NCBI RefSeq assembly: GCF_001612885.1
Contig: NZ_BDBH01000012.1
Coordinates: forward strand, 219,318-283,317
DNA: 64,000 nucleotides
Direction: 5' to 3'
DNA from: Nocardia harenae NBRC 108248
GTDB taxonomy: Bacteria > Actinomycetota > Actinomycetes > Mycobacteriales > Mycobacteriaceae
Shown here one piece after another: positions 27,160 through 34,850 of this stretch. How positions within the stretch are numbered: position 1 is the stretch's first letter; every line of letters starts with the position of its first letter. Under the pieces are notes generated by a model, which saw only the letters and a list, made by a program, of their open reading frames with translations, had not been told where the DNA came from and made no database searches. The position numbers and the translations under genes were made by a program.

Positions 27160-27401
27160 GTCACCGCGGCGTTGTCGATGCCGGTGTCCTTCCGCGATCC
27201 CCGTCACCCTTGCCAGCGCGGCACGAACGAGAACCCGAATCGGCCGCTGCGCAGGTACTCAACCGCAACGCCGACCTCTCGACGTTGTCCGAGCGAGAGC
27301 TCGACGTGATCGCCGCGAAGCTCGACCAGCGACCTCACCGCGTGCTCGATCGGGCCACCTCGGCCGAGGTGCTCGACACCACCGGATACTTCCAGCTGTA
27401 G
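27160..27401 (+). pseudogene. Remnant of an IS30-family transposase (C-terminal part, frameshifted)
   Basis: Two reading frames together give the C-terminal end of an IS30-type DDE transposase. The first frame reads SFRDPRHPCQRGTNENPNRPLRRY, quoted in part, which parallels the family segment with the catalytic Glu in RGTNEN. At about 27258 the frame slips by -1 and continues LNRNADLSTLSEREL, then AAKLDQRPHRVL and a TSAEVL motif, before a stop at 27401. No N-terminal DDE region, terminal inverted repeat or target duplication is visible. It is a dead fragment between xerC and a DUF3024 gene. Confidence 0.8.
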
Positions 27402-27445
27402 CCGGAACCAGCGGTGGCCCGGTCGGCTTGCGATGATCGGAGATT

Positions 27446-27793
27446 ATGAGCGCTCGTGGACTACCCGACCTCGACGTGGTTCGCGTGCAGCGGTGGTGCG
27501 CCGGCCAGGTGCCCGAACAACTGCGCGGTGAGATCCGCGTCGAGTGCGACGTCGCACCCCGGCATCTGACGATCTGCGAATGCCGGCCGCCGTGGCGCGA
27601 GGATCTGGGCCCGGAGTGGACCCGATTCCCCATCGCCCGCCTGCACCACACCAAGGCCACCGGGCTGTGGACCTTGTACTGGCGCGACCGGCACATGAAG
27701 TTCCACCGGTATCAGCACCTGGCCCCCAGCCCGCACGTCCAGGACTTGCTCGACTACCTCGACCAGCGCGCCGACCCCATCTTCTGGGGCTGA
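27446..27793 (+). CDS. DUF3024 family protein
   Basis: A 115-residue protein matching DUF3024, a small family of unknown function. Typical features are ICECRPPW near the middle, the RFPIARLHHTKATGLWTLYW block (quoted in part), a Tyr/His-rich DRHMKFHRYQHL and the terminal DPIFWG. ATG start. It follows the transposase remnant and has ordinary neighbour-like codon use, so it does not look newly acquired. Confidence 0.85.
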   Translation: MSARGLPDLDVVRVQRWCAGQVPEQLRGEIRVECDVAPRHLTICECRPPWREDLGPEWTRFPIARLHHTKATGLWTLYWRDRHMKFHRYQHLAPSPHVQDLLDYLDQRADPIFWG

Positions 27794-27881
27794 CCCAGCG
27801 GCTACCCTGACGATGCGCTGACCCGGTGCGCGGGAAGCCGGGTATCGCTGAGCGGACTCGGGCCAGGCGCGAGGAAGGAGT

Positions 27882-28235
27882 GTGGTGGACGAGGCGGAGA
27901 ACGAGCTGGGACCGGAGGTCGACTACAGGTTCACCCTCGCCAACGAGCGCACCTTCCTGGCCTGGATCCGCACCTCACTCGGTCTGCTGGCAGGCGGCGT
28001 CGCCGTGCACACCTTGGTGCAGCCGTTCCTGGTCACCGGCTTCCGGCGGGCGATAGCGGTGAGCTGCGTCGCGCTCGCCGTCGTACTGGCGGTGGGCGCA
28101 CTGCTGCGATGGCGCAGAGTGACGCGGGCGATGCGTGCCGGGCGGGCACTGCCGGAGACGGTGATGGTGCCCATCCTGGCCGTCGGCCTCGCCTTCATCT
28201 CGCTCATCGCCGGTGTCGCGGTGCTGATCGAATGA
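27882..28235 (+). CDS. DUF202 (YidH-like) membrane protein, first of a pair
   Basis: A 117-residue protein with the DUF202 signature LANERTFLAWIRTSLGLLAGG. It has three hydrophobic segments: residues about 32-48, 57-76 and 93-113. Function is unknown; relatives occur as small inner-membrane proteins in many bacteria. GTG 27882 follows GAGGAAGGAG. Its stop overlaps the start of a second DUF202 gene by four bases, so the two are translated together. Confidence 0.88.
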   Translation: MVDEAENELGPEVDYRFTLANERTFLAWIRTSLGLLAGGVAVHTLVQPFLVTGFRRAIAVSCVALAVVLAVGALLRWRRVTRAMRAGRALPETVMVPILAVGLAFISLIAGVAVLIE

Positions 28236-28558
28236 ACGACCCCGCGGGGGAGGGCGATACCGGGCTGGCGATCGAGCGCACGGTGCTGGCGTGGCGGCGC
28301 ACGGCCATCGCTGCGACCGCCGTCGCGCTCCTGCTCGCGATCGCGGCGCTGCACCGAGGCTGGGCCCCCGGGGCGGTGGTGCCGTGTGCGGCGGCCGTCG
28401 TGATGGGGGTGCTGGCGATCGCCGGATTTCGCCGGGGGCGCGGCCTTCGGCACGGGCGGTTCGACGGGGCCGATCGCATGATCGCACTCGCGGCCGGGGT
28501 GGTCGCTGTAGCCGGGTGCCTGGCCGTGGTGATCGCGTTGATTGCTCCCGTGCGGTAG
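28232..28558 (+). CDS. DUF202-like membrane protein, second of a pair
   Basis: A 108-residue protein beginning MNDPAGEGDTGLAIERTVLAWRRTAIA (quoted in part). The segment IERTVLAWRRTA is the shortened DUF202 signature. Three hydrophobic segments follow. The ATG overlaps the stop of the preceding DUF202 gene as ATGA. Paired DUF202 genes of this size are frequent in actinobacteria, and a hetero-oligomeric membrane complex is a reasonable guess but not demonstrable here. Confidence 0.8.
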   Translation: MNDPAGEGDTGLAIERTVLAWRRTAIAATAVALLLAIAALHRGWAPGAVVPCAAAVVMGVLAIAGFRRGRGLRHGRFDGADRMIALAAGVVAVAGCLAVVIALIAPVR

Positions 28559-28564
28559 CGAACG

Positions 28565-29083
28565 CTATTTCCACCCGGCCGGAGTGCGGCGGAGGGTCGC
28601 CAGGTAGGCGGCGGCCGCGGTGCGCTGGGCGAAGCGGCCCGCGGGGCCGGCCAGGCGGGTGTACCAGGCGGCGGGGCGGGAGAAGGCGGTGACGACGCCG
28701 TGGACGGTGTCGGTGGCGCGGTCGTACTCGACGGCGAAGAGTTCCTCGCCGGACTCGGGGTGGCCGGGGAGGGTGCCGTAGGCGAAACCTCGGCGATCGC
28801 CCTCGTCGAGGACGTAGACGACGCGGCAGGGGGCGGGGATACCGAGGGGGCCGACGCCCAGACGCACCGTGATGTGGCTGCCGGGCTGGGCGACGGGGGT
28901 GTCGGCGCTGCGGAAGATGCCGAGGCCGCGTTGCATGCGGTAGGCGAGGACGGCGTCGCCGAGGCGGCGGAACTCGCGCTCACCCTTGGCGATGGCGCGG
29001 CGCACCTCCAGGTGGTCGTAACCGGCGGGGAGCGGGCCTCGGGTGGCACCGACGTCGGGGTAGGTGAAGGGGGCGTCCGGCAT
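28565..29083 (-). CDS. DUF1990 family protein
   Basis: A 172-residue protein of the DUF1990 family, unknown in function. The N-terminus FTYPDVGATRGPLPAGYDHL and the central YVLDEGDRRGFAYGTLPGHPESGEELF (both quoted in part) are characteristic. The C-terminal half is an Ala-rich helix, and the protein ends RRTPAGWK. There is no signal peptide. It ends seven bases from the convergent DUF202 pair and is followed upstream by an M23 peptidase gene on the same strand. Confidence 0.85.
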   Translation of the reverse strand: MPDAPFTYPDVGATRGPLPAGYDHLEVRRAIAKGEREFRRLGDAVLAYRMQRGLGIFRSADTPVAQPGSHITVRLGVGPLGIPAPCRVVYVLDEGDRRGFAYGTLPGHPESGEELFAVEYDRATDTVHGVVTAFSRPAAWYTRLAGPAGRFAQRTAAAAYLATLRRTPAGWK

Positions 29084-29123
29084 AGGGCGATCATGCCCGG
29101 CTGCCGGGGTTTGCGGGAAGGGT

Positions 29124-29738
29124 TCACGGGGTTACCAGGGGTTTCAGGCGGAGTGGTGCGAGGCGGAGCAGGCCGAGTGGGTCGATGTACTGCGGACGGT
29201 TGCGGATGGTGGGGTCGCGGCGGGCGCCCCAGTGCAGGCAGGCGAGGGCGGGGCAGCCTTCGTGGCCGCCGGCCAGCGTGCCGATCGGGGAGCCGCGGGT
29301 GACCCTGGCACCGGCGGTGACGCCGGGCTCGACCGGTTCGTAGGTGGTGCGCAGGCCGCCGTCGTGCCGGAGCGAGACCACGGGCTTGCCCGCGACGGTG
29401 CCGGCGAAGATCACGATGCCGTCGCCCGCGGCCAGCACGGGGCTGCCGGGTGCCGCGCCCAGATCGACCCCGCGGTGGCCGGGTAGCCAGTCGTGCTCGG
29501 GGTTGTCGAAGCGGCGCGAGACCACCGGGCGTGGCCGCAGTGGCCAGTCGAACGGCGGGCCGGTCAGCGGAGTTGCGCGGGGTTCGACAAAGCCGGGTGG
29601 AGCCGTCCTGGCCTCGATGGAACCGGGTGGAGCCGAGCCGGGCTGGGCGGAACCGGGCGGCTCGGCACCTGCGACGGGTGCTACGGCGAGGGCTACGGCC
29701 ACGGAGAACAGCAGGGCGCGAACGGTGAGGGAAGGCAC
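29124..29738 (-). CDS. M23 family peptidase-like secreted protein
   Basis: A 204-residue secreted protein with a LytM/M23 fold. GTG 29738 starts a clean signal peptide (SLTVRALLFSVAVALAVAPVAGA) followed by a Pro/Gly/Ala linker. In the domain, GHRGVDLGAAPGSPV supplies the H-x3-D metal motif. The usual second motif H-x-H reads C-L-H in ALACLHWGARR, so one histidine is replaced by cysteine. Similar C-L-H versions occur, to my recollection, in mycobacterial relatives. The protein may be a reduced-activity or non-catalytic peptidoglycan binder. It is divergent from rpsB. Confidence 0.85.
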   Translation of the reverse strand: MPSLTVRALLFSVAVALAVAPVAGAEPPGSAQPGSAPPGSIEARTAPPGFVEPRATPLTGPPFDWPLRPRPVVSRRFDNPEHDWLPGHRGVDLGAAPGSPVLAAGDGIVIFAGTVAGKPVVSLRHDGGLRTTYEPVEPGVTAGARVTRGSPIGTLAGGHEGCPALACLHWGARRDPTIRNRPQYIDPLGLLRLAPLRLKPLVTP

Positions 29739-29790
29739 CCCACCGACCCTGCCGAACGCACCCCGACCCCACCACACCCCACCGCCCAAC

Positions 29791-29817
29791 TGTGGACAAC
29801 CCGGGACCTGGGGATAA
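29791..29817. promoter_or_regulatory. DnaA-box-like pair upstream of rpsB
   Basis: TGTGGACAA (29791-29799) is the exact reverse complement of TTGTCCACA, the actinobacterial DnaA box. TGGGGATAA (29809-29817) has one mismatch to the reverse complement of TTATCCACA. Both lie in the divergent region between the M23 gene and rpsB, just upstream of the likely rpsB promoter. Confidence 0.4.
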
Positions 29818-29828
29818 ACCACCGGGGG

Positions 29829-29861
29829 CGATTTCTCCCCGGACGTCCCGCGACGTAGACT
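29829..29861 (+). promoter_or_regulatory. Candidate rpsB promoter
   Basis: CGATTTC (29829-29835) is followed 20 bases later by TAGACT (29856-29861), a good -10. The CGATTTC block also precedes the rpsP and rplS promoters at nearly the same distance. The resulting rpsB leader would be about 230 bases, long enough for regulation by S2. Confidence 0.5.
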
Positions 29862-30098
29862 GACCGAGCGGTCCGTGCATCGCACCGACCGACTTCGCGC
29901 GCCATCGTGCCCGTCGCCTCGGCGCTGTTCGAACAGAGCTCCTCTTCGCAGGACATTCGCTCGCCTCGATCGGTGCCCGTCGACGGGGAATCGTCGGCTG
30001 GTCCCGCCCTCACCGGCGGGCCGGCGATTCGATGACGCCAGGGCTGCGGGTCACCGACCCGCCGCGACAACCGGCAACGAAAGTGAGATACGGGAGCT

Positions 30099-30941
30099 AT
30101 GGCTGTCGTAACCATGAAGCAGCTGCTCGACAGCGGCGCGCACTTCGGACACCAGACCCGGCGCTGGAACCCGAAGATGAAGCGGTTCATCTTCACCGAC
30201 CGCAACGGCATCTACATCATCGACCTGCAGCAGACGCTGACCTACATCGATAAGGCGTACGAGTTCGTCAAGGAGACGGTCGCCCACGGCGGCACCGTGC
30301 TCTTCGTCGGCACCAAGAAGCAGGCGCAGGAGTCGATCGCGGCCGAGGCCACCCGCGTGGGCATGCCCTACGTGAACCAGCGCTGGCTCGGCGGCATGCT
30401 GACCAACTTCTCCACCGTGCACAAGCGCCTGCAGCGCCTCAAGGAGCTCGAGGCGATGGAGCAGACCGGTGGCTTCGAGGGTCGCACCAAGAAGGAAATC
30501 CTCATGCTCACGCGTGAGATGAACAAGCTGGAGCGGACCCTCGGCGGCATCCGCGACATGCAGAAGGTGCCCTCGGCCATCTGGGTCGTCGACACCAACA
30601 AGGAGCACATCGCCGTCGGCGAGGCGCGCAAGCTGAACATCCCGGTCATCGCGATCCTGGATACCAACTGCGACCCCGACCTGGTGGATTACCCGATCCC
30701 GGGCAACGACGACGCGATCCGCTCCGCCGCGCTGCTGACCAAGGTCGTCGCCTCCGCGGTGGCCGAGGGTGTGCAGGCGCGGGCAGGCGGCTCCGCGAGC
30801 GACGACAAGCCCGAGGCGGGCGCGGGCGAGCCGCTGGCGGAGTGGGAGCAGGAGCTGCTCGCGCAGGCCGCCCCCGCCGCCGAGGCCGAGGCCGCCCCGG
30901 CGGCAGCCGACGCTCCGGCCGAGGCGTCCGCCGAGGCCTGA
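30099..30941 (+). CDS. rpsB: 30S ribosomal protein S2
   Basis: Small-subunit protein S2, needed for late 30S assembly and binding of S1-like proteins. It is 280 residues, beginning VTMKQLLDSGAHFGHQTRRW and containing FVGTKKQAQ, PYVNQRWLGGMLTNF and the VDTNKEHIAVGEARKL region with DTNCDPDLVDYPIPGNDDA (each quoted in part or under 20 residues). The C-terminal 50 residues are an Ala/Glu/Pro extension typical of actinobacteria. It is followed by tsf after a strong hairpin. Confidence 0.98.
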   Translation: MAVVTMKQLLDSGAHFGHQTRRWNPKMKRFIFTDRNGIYIIDLQQTLTYIDKAYEFVKETVAHGGTVLFVGTKKQAQESIAAEATRVGMPYVNQRWLGGMLTNFSTVHKRLQRLKELEAMEQTGGFEGRTKKEILMLTREMNKLERTLGGIRDMQKVPSAIWVVDTNKEHIAVGEARKLNIPVIAILDTNCDPDLVDYPIPGNDDAIRSAALLTKVVASAVAEGVQARAGGSASDDKPEAGAGEPLAEWEQELLAQAAPAAEAEAAPAAADAPAEASAEA

Positions 30942-30966
30942 TCGACGTCCTCGTTACCTGCTGTTC

Positions 30967-31006
30967 CAGCGGTGGTCACGGCGCACTGCCACCGTGACCA
31001 CCGCTG
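30967..31006 (+). terminator. Long hairpin between rpsB and tsf
   Basis: A perfect 15-base inverted repeat, 30967-30981 with 30992-31006, around a ten-base loop, 25 bases after the rpsB stop. It ends 40 bases before the tsf ATG. There is no T-run. It is likely to be a partial terminator or RNA-processing site that sets the S2 to EF-Ts ratio. Confidence 0.7.
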
Positions 31007-31046
31007 ATCGGTATTCACACCCTTTTTCGAAGGAGGCTCGCCACCG

Positions 31047-31874
31047 ATGGCGAACTACACCGCTGCCGATGTGAAGCGGCTCCGCGAGCTCACCGGCTCC
31101 GGAATGATGGACTGCAAGAACGCCCTGGTCGAGACCGACGGTGATTTCGACAAGGCCGTCGAGCTGCTCCGCATCAAGGGCGCCAAGGACGTGGGCAAGC
31201 GCGCCGAGCGCACCACCGCCGAGGGCCTGGTCGCCGCCAAGGGCGGCGTGCTGATCGAGATCAACTCGGAGACCGACTTCGTCGCCAAGAACGGCGAGTT
31301 CCAGGCGCTGGCCGACCGGATCGTCACCGCGGCCGCCGCGGCCAAGCCGGCCGACCTGGACGCGCTGAAGGCGCTGGATCTCGGCGGCGGCGAGACCGCC
31401 GACGGCGCGCTGCAGGCGCTGGCCGCCAAGATCGGCGAGAAGCTGGAGCTGCGCCGGGTCATCGCGCTGGACGGCCCGGTCGCCACCTACCTGCACAAGC
31501 GGGCCTCGGATCTACCGCCCGCCGTCGGCGTGCTGATCGAGTACAAGGGCGAGGGCGACGCCGCGGCCGAGGCCGCCCGTGCCGCCGCCATGCAGGTGGC
31601 CGCGCTCAAGGCCAAGTACGTGACCCGCGACGAGGTCCCGGCCGATCTGGTGGAGAACGAGCGCCGCATCGCCGAGCAGACCGCGCGCGAGGAGGGCAAG
31701 CCGGAGGCGGCGCTGCCCAAGATCACCGAGGGCCGCGTGAACGGCTTCTTCAAGGACGTCGTGCTGCTCGAGCAGGCCTCGGTCACCGATTCCAAGAAGA
31801 CCGTCAAGGCGCTGCTGGACGACGCAGGCGTCACCGTGACCCGGTTCGCCCGGTTCGAGGTCGGCGCGAGCTGA
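31047..31874 (+). CDS. tsf: Elongation factor Ts
   Basis: Nucleotide exchange factor for EF-Tu. It is 275 residues. The N-terminal UBA-like domain reads VKRLRELTGSGMMDCKNAL. The TDFV motif that inserts into EF-Tu is in EINSETDFVAKNGEF. The core repeats and the C-terminal FARFEVG follow. A GAAGGAGG ribosome-binding site precedes the ATG. It is paired with rpsB as in nearly all bacteria and is closed by a strong terminator-like hairpin. Confidence 0.98.
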   Translation: MANYTAADVKRLRELTGSGMMDCKNALVETDGDFDKAVELLRIKGAKDVGKRAERTTAEGLVAAKGGVLIEINSETDFVAKNGEFQALADRIVTAAAAAKPADLDALKALDLGGGETADGALQALAAKIGEKLELRRVIALDGPVATYLHKRASDLPPAVGVLIEYKGEGDAAAEAARAAAMQVAALKAKYVTRDEVPADLVENERRIAEQTAREEGKPEAALPKITEGRVNGFFKDVVLLEQASVTDSKKTVKALLDDAGVTVTRFARFEVGAS

Positions 31875-31894
31875 CCCCGCCGCACCAGGCACCC

Positions 31895-31928
31895 GGAAGG
31901 CCCCCCGGTGAACACCGGGGGGCCTTCC
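31895..31928 (+). terminator. Terminator hairpin after tsf
   Basis: A perfect 16-base stem (31895-31910 with 31913-31928) with a two-base apex (nominally AA; the real loop would open one or two pairs). It is the most stable hairpin seen in the window and lies 21 bases after the tsf stop. No T-tract follows. Confidence 0.8.
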
Positions 31929-32070
31929 GCATCCCGTGCGGGGCATGAGGCAGGATAGGGGCATCCGTGTGTCGCCCTCCCCGCCCGAGCGGGTACGTCG
32001 GCGCGCCCGGAGTGCCCGCAGCCACCACGTTCCGGTCCGCCGGAACCAGCTCCCGAGGAGATCAGCACCG

Positions 32071-32799
32071 ATGACGGACCCGGGGATCGAACGCCCAGGC
32101 TACGACCGGGTGGTGCTCAAATTGGGCGGCGAGATGTTCGGCGGCGGCCGCGTCGGGCTCGACCCGGACGTGGTGCAGACGGTGGCCGAGCAGATCGCGG
32201 AGGTCGTCGCCACCGGCGTGCAGGTCGCCGTGGTGATCGGCGGCGGCAACTTCTTCCGCGGCGCCGAGCTGGAGGAGCGCGGCATGGAGCGCGCCCGCTC
32301 GGATTACATGGGGATGCTCGGCACCGTCATGAACAGTCTTGCGCTGCAGGACTTCCTGCAGAAGCAGGGCGTCGACACCCGGGTGCAGACCGCCATCACC
32401 ATGGGTCAGGTCGCCGAGCCCTACCTGCCGCTGCGCGCCCGCCGGCACCTGGAGAAGGGCCGGGTGGTGATCTTCGGCGCCGGGATGGGCATGCCGTACT
32501 TCTCCACCGACACCACCGCGGCGCAGCGCGCACTGGAGATCGGCGCCGACGTGGTGCTGATGGCCAAGGCGGTGGACGGGGTGTTCAGCGCCGACCCGCG
32601 GGTGGACGCCGACGCCATGCTGTACACCGAGATCACGCACCGTGAGGTCATCGAACGCGGCCTCAAGGTCGCCGACGCGACGGCCTTCAGCCTGTGTATG
32701 GACAATCAGATGCCGATGCTGGTGTTCAATCTTCTGATCAAGGGCAATATCGCCCGGGCCGTTGCCGGTGAGAAGATCGGCACATTGGTCAGGTCCTGA
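32071..32799 (+). CDS. pyrH: UMP kinase
   Basis: Hexameric uridylate kinase of the amino-acid-kinase fold, converting UMP to UDP for pyrimidine nucleotide synthesis. It is 242 residues. Motifs are VVLKLGGEMFGG, VVIGGGNFFRG, ARSDYMGMLGTVMN, FGAGMGMPYFSTDTTAAQRA and LMAKAVDGVFSADPR. GAGGAG at 32055-32060 fixes ATG 32071 as the start. frr follows on the same strand, the standard pyrH-frr pair. Confidence 0.98.
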   Translation: MTDPGIERPGYDRVVLKLGGEMFGGGRVGLDPDVVQTVAEQIAEVVATGVQVAVVIGGGNFFRGAELEERGMERARSDYMGMLGTVMNSLALQDFLQKQGVDTRVQTAITMGQVAEPYLPLRARRHLEKGRVVIFGAGMGMPYFSTDTTAAQRALEIGADVVLMAKAVDGVFSADPRVDADAMLYTEITHREVIERGLKVADATAFSLCMDNQMPMLVFNLLIKGNIARAVAGEKIGTLVRS

Positions 32800-32863
32800 G
32801 ACCGCGACCCCGCGCGGTATTCGCCCGCGGAACCGGAATGACGACGCTGTGGAGGAAACGGTC

Positions 32864-33421
32864 GTGATTGAAGAAGCGCTCTTCGACGCCGAGGAGAAGA
32901 TGGAGAAGGCCGTCTCGGTGGCGAAGGACGATCTCGGCTCCATCCGCACCGGGCGCGCCAACCCCGGCATGTTCAACCGGATCGTGGTCGAGTACTACGG
33001 CAGCCTGACGCCGATCACCCAGATGTCCAGCATCACGGTGCCGGAGCCCCGCATGGTCGTGATCAAGCCCTACGAGAAGAGTCAGATGGGGCCGATCGAG
33101 ACCGCGATCCGCAACTCGGATCTCGGGGTCAACCCCACCAACAACGGCGACATCATCCGCATCTCCATCCCGCAGCTCACCGAGGAGCGCCGCCGCGACC
33201 TGGCGAAGCAGGCCAGGGGCAAGGGCGAGGACGCCAAGGTCGCCATCCGCAATGTCCGGCGCAAGGCGATGGACGAACTCGGGCGCATCCAGAAGGATGG
33301 CGAGGCGGGCGAGGACGAGGTCGGCAGGGCCGAGAAGGAACTGGACAAGACCACCGCCAGGTACGTCGGCCAGATCGACGAGCTGGTCAAGCACAAGGAA
33401 GCCGAACTGCTCGAGGTCTGA
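32864..33421 (+). CDS. frr: Ribosome recycling factor
   Basis: Recycling factor that, with EF-G, splits post-termination ribosomes. It is 185 residues, exactly the family length, when started at GTG 32864, which is preceded by GGAGG. Conserved segments are GSIRTGRANPGMFNRIVVEYYG (quoted in part), ITVPEPRMVVIKPYEKS, NDGDIIRI-type NNGDIIRISIPQLTEERR and RRKAMDELGR. An in-frame GTG at 32849 would add five residues. The gene lies between pyrH and cdsA. Confidence 0.97.
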   Translation: MIEEALFDAEEKMEKAVSVAKDDLGSIRTGRANPGMFNRIVVEYYGSLTPITQMSSITVPEPRMVVIKPYEKSQMGPIETAIRNSDLGVNPTNNGDIIRISIPQLTEERRRDLAKQARGKGEDAKVAIRNVRRKAMDELGRIQKDGEAGEDEVGRAEKELDKTTARYVGQIDELVKHKEAELLEV

Positions 33422-33472
33422 GATCCGATCGCGGGTCCGGCACGGGTTCGGGGAACGAACGGGAACGATGAG

Positions 33473-34423
33473 TTGAGCGACGGGACGATCGTGGTCGACA
33501 AAGCCGCTGCGGCCGAGGAGCCGACGCCGCCGGGCACAGAACCTCCGCCTGCCGGGCCGGTCTTCGCCCCGGCTCCGGCGCCGCAGGGGCCCGCCCCTGC
33601 CAAGGGCTCGCGGGCGGGGCGGAACCTACCGGCGGCGCTCGGCGTCGGGTTCGGGCTCGGGCTCTCGCTGATCGCCATCCTGCTCTTCGTCCCCAAGGTC
33701 TTCATCCTGGTCGCCGGTACCGCGATCGGCATCGCGAGCTGGGAGGTGGCCAAGCGGCTGCGCGAAGCCGACGTCCTGGTCCCGCGCATTCCGCTGATCG
33801 CGGGCGGGCAGGCGGTGTTCTGGCTGGGCTGGCCGTTCGGCGCGAACGGCGTCGCGGGGGCCTTCGCGGCCACCGTGCTGGTCTGCATGGTGTGGCGGCT
33901 CTTCGACCACGGGCTGACCGTCGCCCCGCGGAACTTCCTGCGGGACACCGCGATCACCGTCTTCACACTGGCCTGGATTCCGCTGCTCGCCTCGTTCTCG
34001 GTGCTGCTGCTGCTGGAACCCGACGGCAACCTGCGGGTGCTCACCTTCATGATCCTGGTGGTGTGCTCGGATGTCGGCGGCTACGTCGCGGGCGTGCTCT
34101 TCGGGCGGCACCCGATGGTGCCGTCGATCAGCCCGAAGAAGTCCTGGGAGGGATTCGGCGGCTCGCTGGTCTTCTCGGTGATCGGCGGGCTGCTCACGGT
34201 GACGCTGCTGCTCGAGGCGAACTCCATGATCGGCGTCGTACTCGGCGTCGGGCTGGTGGCCGTCGCCACCGTCGGCGACCTGATCGAATCGCAGATCAAG
34301 CGGGAACTCGGGATCAAGGACATGGGCACGCTGCTGCCGGGGCACGGCGGCATCATGGACCGGCTGGACTCCATGCTGCCCTCGGCGTTCGTCTCCTGGC
34401 TGGTGCTTTCCGCGCTGCTGTAG
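33473..34423 (+). CDS. cdsA: Phosphatidate cytidylyltransferase
   Basis: Makes CDP-diacylglycerol from phosphatidic acid and CTP, the branch point of phospholipid synthesis. It is 316 residues with about eight membrane segments after a Pro/Ala-rich cytoplasmic N-terminus. The diagnostic CdsA signature is complete near the C-terminus: SQIKRELGIKDMGTLLPGHGGIMDR (quoted as SQIKRELGIKD and LLPGHGGIMDRLD). The apparent start is TTG 33473; the ATG five bases earlier runs straight into a stop. It follows frr as in many bacteria. Confidence 0.95.
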   Translation: MSDGTIVVDKAAAAEEPTPPGTEPPPAGPVFAPAPAPQGPAPAKGSRAGRNLPAALGVGFGLGLSLIAILLFVPKVFILVAGTAIGIASWEVAKRLREADVLVPRIPLIAGGQAVFWLGWPFGANGVAGAFAATVLVCMVWRLFDHGLTVAPRNFLRDTAITVFTLAWIPLLASFSVLLLLEPDGNLRVLTFMILVVCSDVGGYVAGVLFGRHPMVPSISPKKSWEGFGGSLVFSVIGGLLTVTLLLEANSMIGVVLGVGLVAVATVGDLIESQIKRELGIKDMGTLLPGHGGIMDRLDSMLPSAFVSWLVLSALL

Positions 34424-34427
34424 CGCG

Positions 34428-34793
34428 TCAGCGCGGGTGCTTGGCGAGGCGGCGCAGCTGCAGGATGCGTACCCCGCCGACCAGCGCCATCAGCAGCGCG
34501 CCGATGATCACGCTGAGCAGCACGGTGACGCCGAGCGGCAGGGTGAAGTCCCAGAAGAAGAGGCTCACCGGCACCTGGTCCAGGTTCTGCAGGATGAAGA
34601 TCAGCAGCACCACCAGGATCACGGCGCCCGCGACCAGGCCGGTCCAGGCGTAGCCGGTCTTCGAGGAGACCGAGACCTTCTTGCGCTGCACCGGCGCGGA
34701 GACCTCCCGCGGCGCGGTGCCGGGAGCGTCGCCGAGCGGATCGGCGGTCGCCTTGGACAGCGGATTCGGCTCGGGTGCGGGCGTGGTGCTCAT
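34428..34793 (-). CDS. LapA-domain (DUF1049) membrane protein
   Basis: A 121-residue small membrane protein. After a 50-residue polar N-terminus come two hydrophobic segments, GLVAGAVILVVLLIFILQNLD and LPLGVTVLLSVIIGALLMALV (each quoted near its limits). The sequence NLDQVPVSLFFWDFTLPLGV between them is typical of the LapA/YciS domain, and the end is LQLRRLAKHPR. The family is associated with envelope assembly in Gram-negatives; its role in actinobacteria is unknown. It ends five bases from convergent cdsA and is divergent from rlmN. Confidence 0.85.
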   Translation of the reverse strand: MSTTPAPEPNPLSKATADPLGDAPGTAPREVSAPVQRKKVSVSSKTGYAWTGLVAGAVILVVLLIFILQNLDQVPVSLFFWDFTLPLGVTVLLSVIIGALLMALVGGVRILQLRRLAKHPR

Positions 34794-34850
34794 ATGGCAC
34801 GGATACCCGCTACCAGCGTGATTACGCGCGGATGGGACACTGGTAGCACT

